This document shows positions 16,501 to 21,460 of a stretch of 22,140 nt of DNA, one piece after another; positions within the stretch are counted from its first letter, which is position 1, and every line of letters begins with the position of its first letter. The position numbers and the translations under genes were made by a program. Source of the DNA: a virus; IMG/VR virus record IMGVR_UViG_3300042549_003888, positions 1 through 22,140 of that record; one strand, 5' to 3'. The notes under the pieces were generated by a model. The model worked only from the letters and a program-made list of their open reading frames with translations, had not been told where the DNA came from and did no database searches.

Positions 16501-16954
16501 GACGCAGAAGGCGATTCCGTGGATGCTCAAGATGATGTTTGCTCCGAAGATCGCTGGACACGTCCGACCTGGATTTGGGTACATCAATGCCATGCGCCTG
16601 CAAGAGGCACTCATCGTTGATGCCAACACAGACCGTGGATTCATGACGTCCGTCGCAGAGGCACGACCTTTGTGGTATGCTTTGAACATCATGGTTCCCG
16701 CGACGCCCACGAACCTGGGCTTCGCCGCTCCGTACTGGCTACGCAAGGGCGTCCTCGAGCCAGCGCAGCGCAACCAGCCGCTCACGTTTGAGCAACTTTC
16801 CAAAGTTCCGCCACTTGTTGGCGAGACCATCATGCGCGGCACCGTGCTCGGTCAAGGTGCTGCACTCCTCGGCGGCGTTGGCGCTCTAGGCAACGCAATA
16901 GAGGAAGACCTGAGCGACATCCAGGTTGATGTCAACAGGTTCTTTAATCCGTAA
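10514..16954 (+). CDS. Giant multidomain phage protein with HEIGH zinc-protease motif (2146 aa)
   Basis: ATG start with GGAGG at 10503-10507, six bases upstream. Residues 45-150 are Gly/Ala/Val-rich with hydrophobic stretches (AVVSVVENIPIAGLV, KPVIGAVGAVADATV) that could insert in membrane. Residues 150-1100 are mostly helical and unassigned. Residues about 1118-1250 look like a zincin: IHEIGH with H1162, E1163, H1166 and a downstream ELEEKFAKDF with a candidate third ligand (E1195/E1196). Residues about 1330-1445 (GFMNSPFLSRSVV, NHYIGLYDD, QQQSVFRLNDY) recall a small domain seen in MuF-type proteins of actinophages. Residues 1960-2010 (RSWFERSINHPFLGIYPYSY) begin an aromatic-rich end module. 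Sited after portal and before scaffold, where minor head proteins are encoded, it is probably virion-packaged and may be ejected into the host; a tape-measure role is less likely there. Confidence 0.85.
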   Translation: MPIKGLGPSSQASVGPQADVPTRPLGGAASNLSTMGKFNLDITKPAESLGGTAEGFAGGIQAVGKAVVSVVENIPIAGLVTKPVIGAVGAVADATVGQVVKGISSGPIGKAANDAAGFAFNVATLPLQGALKVLTVPGQELAKKAMEARIKSTAMGKKDIATFLWSEAPRDAIRRYKDGESAEDIAADYVGQFGIGEASKGAYSQDALANFLWTMLLDPINIVPITKPFTVGAKAARLSAAGVDGLNAAAKIAKQDASAALKLGNKELAKRLTSEATLRAEEAVFLQKYDWAGKMYTATWGKVADKWSQVTGGRLSKELAQQPERIVGGKATTAMLDELTATTGKQNVDEALGNAVLTTVNANKAAVAETLVSTQRNVWRASSQNLVKTLYAAIGTGSKGADSLLAVQYGSERTIKDFLTDLGYSSADQARIVTAVENAYTPTVKAFYGSDAVAKVYSELTDVMSRIDVKARPDFYVNAAEALGKSNLRYAVDAGVELIQRNKLNLIRFAGDETQFVDYLSRTLQFGFRVSADKAQEIARNQWAKNAGNTRDLLNLLETGRMAAFGRSMREIALERAKESDGLAAIEKAAAGRHEAVAKAYFPELSGEEAIAVGKLFDQVAITGAAREGLTPNQWYAKYTYGVSGLSETDAAVSLVDELYSTTELTKAAFREAKTPAEILEVAKTIKPTKRMVDAGLGGQLAVETVDTAKGAFALPGGTAALDDLTPYNIIDEVVIASQPYEIIEALPGDIRVKMHLKMTASKSIDMSDPIAVANRVVFSLLSPRRNLSGNAAVYQALRIRNADDLAAFVERYGNDVKNLPNLDAGASARLGKRIAEDFGFDMGAKDGDVTGIISHLSDAARVLVLAKENPEFFLIKNGESLTQFAERLTLLNGVQLKVGSFAVELMRASDAAVGAIDAQMSGGVLKWAMDNGIDGNLIKELRDIGTKESNKYADELESLIPRLKAGENVYGPSANGAESTLGPKTIDGSNASPFTKASVGTLPNWSTTKATSAKVTLLEGSSFKVMNKYVSMMADQWSTVGRIADNGERIVYTGLDKMSGGQKQWFIWDIFRKQLEPHQWLHRDADKLAKPTIDQVRNAISSIRSSGGFTTKRQFDGVDPRVMSEFLEERGGQVLGKAKFYRNGKSAIELFKGADVTTAIHEIGHIGRRHLSDVDQQVVLEVYGAKGGWTTELEEKFAKDFTNYMYTGRAPTPGLVDLFSKIRQFMADLWSKVSKTEQIHPELRDVFDRMLSHNGPQPLPDADTWSRITLISERSLTQNARDAVLKRVGMILGETDGSETLRSVDDAAVDLTQRIDDGVVVRGDGATFNPIRNTVQVAGKDFGFMNSPFLSRSVVLKGADRERFLTDKAFQKEVLGKYLKSNEDLLSLDNHYIGLYDDAKIDTYYIDVSIKYDSVQEAIEAGTRAQQQSVFRLNDYGKYFLDTPLGRLGAERENAKITRSALDISPGEIEKLSKPRMGADQLESALRPIADELVEKYDDVAAVWWNKGGSAADIVDWVRNHPEITVRELTETEARLLPDGFKARQADIALGGYRYGVAPKGGIIERTTRVSDGFGGTRIATSAQPFVDLLDTTAINKLDEVTAGVNKRRGFLDKFRDNMTREYGPDVVRTNYVERFVTDITKKTMITAREAEIILARVGNLAARKETTMRGLWFERDQVQTIFREVLGDAEYFKYIENNDPLTDLFTAAAGDVSVVGLLPGFSGRAKAWKPVMGAVTDRAFPLFRFGKGNPFFRQILEPIETKMMGLIDRIKADQVDEFLGDKPSKLVRRMTEDSRSVTNEIAESVFYDQEKAAVAAISAVREKPAFNNAVSRVLKAKGAIKDGVWAINNPEEYKLMIRDIMASEWAVNEMYDLLKKAMPETFEQFAEAGLTDGRTVMARILEDGMIQSSPEAFAAVLRRDAGPTIGLWGRALAESGIPESKAREIAAAAHGVFTDAMIRGTRRANKYQFFSSYRSWFERSINHPFLGIYPYSYMTQKAIPWMLKMMFAPKIAGHVRPGFGYINAMRLQEALIVDANTDRGFMTSVAEARPLWYALNIMVPATPTNLGFAAPYWLRKGVLEPAQRNQPLTFEQLSKVPPLVGETIMRGTVLGQGAALLGGVGALGNAIEEDLSDIQVDVNRFFNP

Positions 16955-16961
16955 ATAAAGT

Positions 16962-16980
16962 CCCTGGCACTGTGCTGGGG
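16962..16980 (+). terminator. Hairpin after the giant gene, weak terminator candidate
   Basis: CCCTGGCA (16962-16969) pairs with TGCTGGGG (16973-16980) around a three-base loop CTG. The stem has eight pairs, two of them G-U type. It begins eight bases after the TAA stop. The downstream bases (TGGGTTGTAG) contain no T tract, so it may be a transcript-processing or attenuating structure rather than a full terminator. Confidence 0.4.
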
Positions 16981-16992
16981 TGGGTTGTAGAA

Positions 16993-17008
16993 AAGGAGAA
17001 ATGCTGTG
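16993..17008 (+). promoter_or_regulatory. Ribosome-binding site that selects the GTG start of the scaffold gene
   Basis: AAGGAG at 16993-16998 lies seven bases before GTG 17006-17008. An ATG at 17001-17003 is only two bases from it, in another frame, and meets a stop after seven codons. The spacing therefore decides for GTG. Confidence 0.8.
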
Positions 17009-17557
17009 GCTGAAGAAGTCGTGAACAGCACCGAAGTCCAGTCGCCTGAGGTGGCCCCCGAGGTCGCCCCGACCACTGAGAACGAGGGTGACGTCACCAC
17101 TTGGAAGAAGCGCCTAGCAGGTAAGGATCAGGCACTAACCGCAACCAAGAAGGAACTTGATGACCTCAAGTCCCAGGCTGCGGAACTCGCTCGCTGGAAG
17201 GCGGAGCAGGAGCAGTCCTCGATGACTGAGTTCGAGAAGGCGCAGGCGCGTATTCGAGAACTGGAATCGAAGGCTGCTGCTGTCGAGGCTGCGGCACGCG
17301 AGGAGCGCCTAGCAAAGGAGTTCCCACTCGCTCATCAGTTTCAGAAGGACACAAGCGGTCTGGATGAAATCTCACGCATCGCTGCGCTAGAGAAGTTCAT
17401 CCGCGACGCTGCCGTGGCCACTGCCCCTGTCGAGTCGGAGCCAGCGCCAGTAGATCCAAATAATGCGCGACGGGCAACCGCTGCGCCAATTGTCAAGCCC
17501 GATTCCAAGAGTATCAAAGAGAAACTCGCGGCATTGGGAAATCCATTCGCTGAGTAA
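17006..17557 (+). CDS. Capsid scaffolding protein
   Basis: This 183-aa acidic, Ala/Glu/Lys-rich protein lies just before the major capsid gene, the usual place for a scaffold. Residues 1-30 are acidic and Pro-rich. Residues about 31-100 are strongly helical and probably coiled coil (KKELDDLKSQAAELARWKAE and RIRELESKAAAVEAAA). A Pro/Ala linker (about 135-160) leads to a short C-terminal module SKSIKEKLAALGNPFAE, which may be the capsid-binding tail common in scaffolds. Scaffolds guide capsid assembly and leave or are cleaved before packaging. No protease domain is visible in this protein. Assignment rests on position, size and composition more than on sequence identity. Confidence 0.82.
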   Translation: MAEEVVNSTEVQSPEVAPEVAPTTENEGDVTTWKKRLAGKDQALTATKKELDDLKSQAAELARWKAEQEQSSMTEFEKAQARIRELESKAAAVEAAAREERLAKEFPLAHQFQKDTSGLDEISRIAALEKFIRDAAVATAPVESEPAPVDPNNARRATAAPIVKPDSKSIKEKLAALGNPFAE

Positions 17558-17573
17558 AGGAGTAGCATAAATG
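17556..17573 (+). promoter_or_regulatory. Strong ribosome-binding site of the major capsid gene
   Basis: AAAGGAG at 17556-17562 overlaps the end of the scaffold stop and lies eight bases before ATG 17571-17573. It is among the strongest initiation signals in the window, as expected for the most abundant virion protein. Confidence 0.8.
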
Positions 17574-18542
17574 GCTACCACAACGACCAGCACTACGGGT
17601 TTTGCAGCCCTCGTACAGGAACTTGTTTCTGCCCGAGCGCTCGAGGAACTCCGCGCACGTGCTGTACACGCGATGCCAGGGCTTTACGTCCCTGCTCGCT
17701 TCATTAAGGGCACGAACACCCTCCGCTACGCTCGTTACGCTGACCTCGCGGTCAACACGACGCCGCTTACGGAAGGCGCCCCACCTACTGACCAGGAACT
17801 GACGATTTCGTCCGAGTTCTTTACTGCTGTGCAGTACGGCTCGACGGTCGCAATCTCCGACCTGGCCAACATTGACTCGCCACATGACCTTGTCAGCATT
17901 GCTGCCGAGCGTGTAGCGTATCAGGCAGTTCGCTCGATGGACCAGATCGTCCGCGATAACATCCACAGCACCGCTCTCACGAGCGCTGTCTTTGGTGCTA
18001 CCGCTTCGGGCACGCTGACCCAGAACGCCGCCAACAGCGCAGTTGCTGCTGCTGGCCTCCTGAACGGTGCCTTTGTCAAGCAGATCGTTGCTCGACTTAA
18101 GGGTGCCAACGTTCCTCAGTTCGCTGATGGCACGTATCGCGCAATCATCCATCCTTCACAGGAGTATGACTTGATCAGCGATACGGCTGTAAACGGCTGG
18201 ATCGAGTCGCGCAAGTACGTGAACAACACCGACCTGCTTACGGGCGAAATCGGTATGTTCGCTGGCGTGCGCTTCATCGTGTCTTCGGACGCCAAGGTCT
18301 ACGCGACCGCTGGCGCTTCGTCAGGCAACGTGTACGCCGCAACTTTCCTTGGTCCTGACGCCTACGCAATTGGCGACAGCCAGACCCTCCAGTCGTACTT
18401 CGTTGCGCCTGGTGGTGACCACACCGACCCACTCGCACAGAAGGCGTTGGTCGGTTACAAGATGCGCTTCGGCTCCCTCCTCCTCGATGAGGCAGGCGCT
18501 CGTTATCGCATCGTCAAGACCCAGGCTACGGTCGGAGTCTAA
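17571..18542 (+). CDS. Major capsid protein, N4-gp56-like HK97 fold
   Basis: This 323-aa protein has the pattern of the N4-gp56-type major capsid family. An N-terminal helix (LVQELVSARALEELRARAV) leads to VPARFIKGTNTLRYARYADL. Next come LTEGAPPTDQELT and a long spine-helix region with VAYQAVRSMDQIVRDN (about 112-127). Later FADGTYRAIIHPSQEYDL (184-201) and GEIGMFAGVRFIVSSD (226-241) are typical of the central fold. About 323 aa is within the usual size for the family. It assembles into the icosahedral head around the scaffold. No N-terminal propeptide is obvious. The gene ends 18 nt before a very stable hairpin, which suggests that transcription is set separately here. Confidence 0.92.
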   Translation: MATTTTSTTGFAALVQELVSARALEELRARAVHAMPGLYVPARFIKGTNTLRYARYADLAVNTTPLTEGAPPTDQELTISSEFFTAVQYGSTVAISDLANIDSPHDLVSIAAERVAYQAVRSMDQIVRDNIHSTALTSAVFGATASGTLTQNAANSAVAAAGLLNGAFVKQIVARLKGANVPQFADGTYRAIIHPSQEYDLISDTAVNGWIESRKYVNNTDLLTGEIGMFAGVRFIVSSDAKVYATAGASSGNVYAATFLGPDAYAIGDSQTLQSYFVAPGGDHTDPLAQKALVGYKMRFGSLLLDEAGARYRIVKTQATVGV

Positions 18543-18548
18543 TCGGTT

Positions 18549-18597
18549 AGGGCGCCGATACCCCCGCCTGGTCCCATGGACTGGGCGGGGGAGCCCT
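18549..18597 (+). terminator. Strong hairpin after the major capsid gene
   Basis: CCCCCGCCTGGTCC (18561-18574) pairs with GGACTGGGCGGGGG (18578-18591) around a CAT loop. This gives 14 continuous pairs, two of them G-U type. An outer stem AGGGC (18549-18553) with GCCCT (18593-18597) adds five pairs. There is no T tract after it, so it fits the stem-only terminators common in high-GC bacteria or a transcript-stabilising end. It begins seven bases after the capsid stop. Confidence 0.72.
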
Positions 18598-18605
18598 GCT
18601 AGAAT
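18577..18605 (+). promoter_or_regulatory. Candidate sigma70-type promoter overlapping the hairpin
   Basis: TGGACT (18577-18582, four of six matches to TTGACA) is followed after 17 bases by TAGAAT (18600-18605, five of six to TATAAT). The bases TGC just before make it an extended -10 (TGCTAGAAT). The -35 element lies in the right arm of the hairpin. It would give a leader of about 70 nt ahead of the GT-B gene. Short promoter matches arise by chance, so confidence is moderate. Confidence 0.45.
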
Positions 18606-18652
18606 CAACGGAGAGGCCTGCCAGACGAGCAAGGAGCCTCGAAAAGGGTCAG

Positions 18653-18684
18653 GGTGGTACCTAGATACCCCCAGAGGGTCGAAT
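18653..18684 (+). promoter_or_regulatory. Leader hairpin and ribosome-binding site of the GT-B gene
   Basis: GGTGGTA (18653-18659) can pair with TACCCCC (18666-18672) around a six-base loop, with one mismatch. AGAGGG (18673-18678) follows at once and lies six bases before ATG 18685. A stem abutting the ribosome-binding site could modulate translation. The nonamer GATACCCCC occurs here (18664-18672) and at 18557-18565 by the capsid hairpin. Confidence 0.3.
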
Positions 18685-19917
18685 ATGCTGAAAGTCCTAG
18701 TTTGGGGACACGTCGAGGACGGTCCTTGCGCCTACTTCCGTGGGCACCAGTTCACCGAGGAACTCAAGAAACTCGGAGTTGAATACAGAGGACTGAACAA
18801 GGTCAATTTCAACGTTAAGCCTGGCGGCGAAAAGATGCTAATGCCAGAAGCCTTCAATAAGGGATTCATTGAGTTCGACTCCACGGACGTTGACTGGGCT
18901 GACGTCGTGGTCTTCCGACGATATTACAACACAACGCTCTCCTGCGTGGATGAGAACTGCCCATTTGTTACATTTTCGTATCCTGATGCAATCAACCATC
19001 CGCATGGTTGGAAGGAACGAGACCTCATTACCCGCCTGCTCTGGCCAGCATTTAGATTTGCTGCCCACAACAAGGCGATTGTCTACGAGACCGACGACGA
19101 CCACTTCAACATCAAAGACTGGAACGGCTACAAGAAGGACGTCCTTCCAGAATTGTCGATGATTGAAGAGATGGCCCAGCGTGCTGATCTGGTCACTACA
19201 TCAACAGATGTTATCGCAAAGCGCTACGCACGATTTAACGACAACATCAGGGTTATTCGCAACGCGGTTGACCCAGAACTCTACAAGGCAACTGCCGAGC
19301 GCCCAGTATCGGACAAGCCGCGCATGGTGTACTACGGTAGCACCGCTCGCATCCGCGACTACGCTGGGTTCCCAGAGGGTCCACGCGGCAAGATCGTTGG
19401 CGGATACGCTGGCAAGGCAGTCGAGGATCTCAAGAAAGAGATGACCCGCGTCTTCATCGGCGTTAATCCTGGAACCGAAAACATCATTACCCCGCTCTTT
19501 GACGAGCAGGTTCCCTACGTAGAAGGCATCGCCAAGTTCTGCGAGACGCTTGCGAACAGTCACCCAGACATCGGCATTGCGCCGCTGATGGGCGACGACT
19601 TCGACCAGGCCAAGTCAGAACTTCACTGGTTGGAATACGCCATGGTTGGCGGTGCGTTCATCGGAGAACGAATGCGTAACGGTGGACCCTACGAGGTAGT
19701 CCGAGACGGCGTTGACGGACTGCTTGCCCGTGGTCGTGGCGAGTGGTACGAGGCGATGAAGAAATTAACACGCAGCAAGGATTTGCGAGAACAACTCGCA
19801 GGTGCGGCGCGTGAGCGTGTGCTAAAGGAATATCACTACAAAGATCGAGCAAAGGAATGGGCTGACGCCTTCAAATGGGCAGCCGAGAATAAAGGCAAAG
19901 GAGCCAAGATCGCATGA
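18685..19917 (+). CDS. GT-B glycosyltransferase (family 4-like)
   Basis: This 410-aa protein starts at ATG 18685. The frame is open further upstream through the capsid gene, but MLKVLVWGHVEDGPCAYFRG is a natural first strand, so this start is chosen. The N-terminal half has VDWADVVVFRRYY (69-81) and IVYETDDDHFNI (132-143), as in GT-B acceptor domains. The C-terminal half has RVIRNAVDPELY (189-200), RMVYYGST (213-220), DIGIAPL (295-301), LHWLEYAMVGGAFIG (313-327) and GGPYEVVRDGVDGLL (333-347), the donor-binding pattern of family 4. It would move a sugar from a nucleotide-sugar donor. It stands between capsid and adaptor genes behind its own candidate promoter, so glycosylation of the virion is a reasonable guess. 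The next gene overlaps by four bases (ATGA). Confidence 0.88.
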   Translation: MLKVLVWGHVEDGPCAYFRGHQFTEELKKLGVEYRGLNKVNFNVKPGGEKMLMPEAFNKGFIEFDSTDVDWADVVVFRRYYNTTLSCVDENCPFVTFSYPDAINHPHGWKERDLITRLLWPAFRFAAHNKAIVYETDDDHFNIKDWNGYKKDVLPELSMIEEMAQRADLVTTSTDVIAKRYARFNDNIRVIRNAVDPELYKATAERPVSDKPRMVYYGSTARIRDYAGFPEGPRGKIVGGYAGKAVEDLKKEMTRVFIGVNPGTENIITPLFDEQVPYVEGIAKFCETLANSHPDIGIAPLMGDDFDQAKSELHWLEYAMVGGAFIGERMRNGGPYEVVRDGVDGLLARGRGEWYEAMKKLTRSKDLREQLAGAARERVLKEYHYKDRAKEWADAFKWAAENKGKGAKIA

Positions 19918-20558
19918 GTACCACATTTTCAAGCCTTCTAACCTCGCTGAGGCTGTCGCTCCGTGACCCAAACGGGACGACGTGGTCAGACGCCCAAGTC
20001 GGCGAGTTGATCAACCGTGGCATCGACGCCATCGGCTCCGTGTACCCGAACGAGACCATTGACTCGGTTGCGTTTACGCAGCCAATCAACGGCTCCATGT
20101 TTACCGTTGCTCTAACCACCGTGTCTTGGCCAATCCGCGTAGACGTCTACGACGGCGACGGGAAGTACCGAGAGACAGTCTACCCAGCAAACGGCGAAGG
20201 ACCAGACTCTGGCTGGGAGATCCACGCAGGTATCCTGTACCTGCCGACTCGCTACACCCTAGCGGTTGGTGAGGGTACCTTTAAAATCTTTGGATACGGA
20301 GACTGGACACAGATCAACACCGCCCAGACATCCTCGATTACCAACCTTGACGTTACCGCCGCGAACGCGGTCAAGGTGTTCGTTGAGGCCGAATCCCTGT
20401 CCATGCTCACGTTCGACCGCGCACAATTCCAGCAGTGGCAGGTTGGGTCTGGTAACTCAGACGTTACCGCCCTCGGCATGAACAACCTTGCGATGAGCGC
20501 CCAACAGCGCTGGCGCCAGGAGAAGGCTCGTATCCGCCGCTTCCGAAAGAACGGTTAA
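19914..20558 (+). CDS. Head-tail adaptor (connector) protein
   Basis: This 214-aa protein starts in an ATGA overlap with the GT-B gene, with AAAGGAG at 19897-19903 ten bases upstream. The N-terminus (FSSLLTSLRLSLRDPNGTTW, then SDAQVGELINRGIDAI) matches the opening helices of phage head-tail adaptors, which usually read as 'L...R..L.D....W.d..L...in.a'. A middle beta-rich part follows (VDVYDGDGKYRETVYPANGE). The C-terminus is helical (VKVFVEAESLSMLTFDRAQF and SAQQRWRQEKARIRRFRK), with a basic end that could touch DNA or the portal. Adaptors dock under the portal and receive the tail. The assignment is by pattern and position. Confidence 0.72.
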   Translation: MSTTFSSLLTSLRLSLRDPNGTTWSDAQVGELINRGIDAIGSVYPNETIDSVAFTQPINGSMFTVALTTVSWPIRVDVYDGDGKYRETVYPANGEGPDSGWEIHAGILYLPTRYTLAVGEGTFKIFGYGDWTQINTAQTSSITNLDVTAANAVKVFVEAESLSMLTFDRAQFQQWQVGSGNSDVTALGMNNLAMSAQQRWRQEKARIRRFRKNG

Positions 20559-20560
20559 TC

Positions 20561-21460
20561 ATGGACTTTAGCAAAGCGATCCAGATCGCTACTGGCACTG
20601 CGTCCACCGCCTTCATCAACCTCAATAGCATTACGGCTGCCCCGACGGTTGGTACGCCATTCTCTGGGTACCTCGTAGAGAACGTCTCTTACGCAAACGC
20701 TGGCATTGGTGGATTCACCGAGGCCCTAGCCCAACGCGACGGCGTTGAGGCCGACATTGCCTTGCTTGGGGCACGTCAGGTCCAGATGGTCGTGCAGGTT
20801 TATGGCTCTAGCCTGGCGGACTTCTACGACAAACTCAATGCGCTCAACGGTTCTATGCACCCATACCCATCTTACGCCACATCCGACGACGGGTTCCGAG
20901 AGTTGCGCTTTGTTCAGCCAACCGCTATCACGACGTCAAACAACACTACTGGCTTGCTCAACTTGCTGATGAAGGTTCGCCCTACGGCGCTGCCATCGTA
21001 CCAGTTGAACAACGACACGGTTAGCCCGCAGACAAGTGACCGAGGCGTCTCGACCCGCGCCTCGGTCACTCTATTCTCCAAGGACCCTCGCAAACTGTCG
21101 CAGTCGACTCGGACTGCCTCGCTCAACGTCTCGGCGTCAACGTCGACGACCTCGACCGTAGCAAACGACGGGAACTACAACGTCTACCCAGACGTGACGT
21201 TCGTCAGCACGCATGGCAGTACGCAGACGGCGACCATCTCGACTAGCCTGTTCACCACGTCGCTGGTGATCCCAGCAAGCACGACTGTAACAATTAGTGG
21301 TGACGAACGCACGGTTACCGCTGGCGGTGTTTTACGAATGGATCTCGTCCTTGCTGCAACGACCATCCTGCCGTACATGGTTGCTGGCGACACGACCGTA
21401 ACGGTCAGCGCTCTAACGTCTACTACGGTTTCCCTTGCATACAAGGAGGCTTGGCTTTGA
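20561..21460 (+). CDS. Distal tail (Dit-like) protein
   Basis: This 299-aa protein starts two bases after the adaptor stop. The N-terminal part has the tail-tube-like pattern of Dit proteins. LAQRDGVEADIALLGARQ (55-72) leads to a long loop ending in FRELRFVQPTA. VSTRASVTLFSKDPRKLS carries the usual 'v.f...DPr.y' turn. The C-terminal part (NDGNYNVYPDVTFVSTHGST, then TVTISGDERTVTAGG) matches the second, galectin-like domain, with the N.G....P.v motif. Dit rings close the distal end of the tail tube and hold the hub. Tail-tube protein is the main alternative. The hub gene begins inside its stop, which supports the baseplate assignment. Confidence 0.72.
   Translation: MDFSKAIQIATGTASTAFINLNSITAAPTVGTPFSGYLVENVSYANAGIGGFTEALAQRDGVEADIALLGARQVQMVVQVYGSSLADFYDKLNALNGSMHPYPSYATSDDGFRELRFVQPTAITTSNNTTGLLNLLMKVRPTALPSYQLNNDTVSPQTSDRGVSTRASVTLFSKDPRKLSQSTRTASLNVSASTSTTSTVANDGNYNVYPDVTFVSTHGSTQTATISTSLFTTSLVIPASTTVTISGDERTVTAGGVLRMDLVLAATTILPYMVAGDTTVTVSALTSTTVSLAYKEAWL
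21442..21459 (+). promoter_or_regulatory. Ribosome-binding site supporting the TTG start of the hub gene
   Basis: AAGGAGG at 21442-21448 is a full match to the anti-Shine-Dalgarno core and lies eight bases before TTG 21457-21459. The TTG overlaps the previous stop (TTGA). The strength of this site makes the TTG start convincing. Confidence 0.8.

Noticed and set aside
10514-16954. Giant protein as a virion RNA polymerase
   Set aside because: Large size and internal-protein position suggested it, but no polymerase motif could be seen in the translation.
17001-17024. ATG at 17001 as scaffold start
   Set aside because: It is two bases from the ribosome-binding site and in a frame that stops after seven codons.
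18349-18684. N-terminal extension of the GT-B gene into the capsid gene
   Set aside because: The added residues are an Arg/Ser-rich shadow of the capsid C-terminus and would run through the hairpin; MLKVLVWGH at 18685 is a natural start with its own ribosome-binding site.
18349-18690. Capsid-glycosyltransferase fusion by +1 frameshift
   Set aside because: The frames are compatible, but no slippery site is visible, a strong hairpin and leader separate the genes, and a fused enzyme on the capsid would be without precedent that I know.
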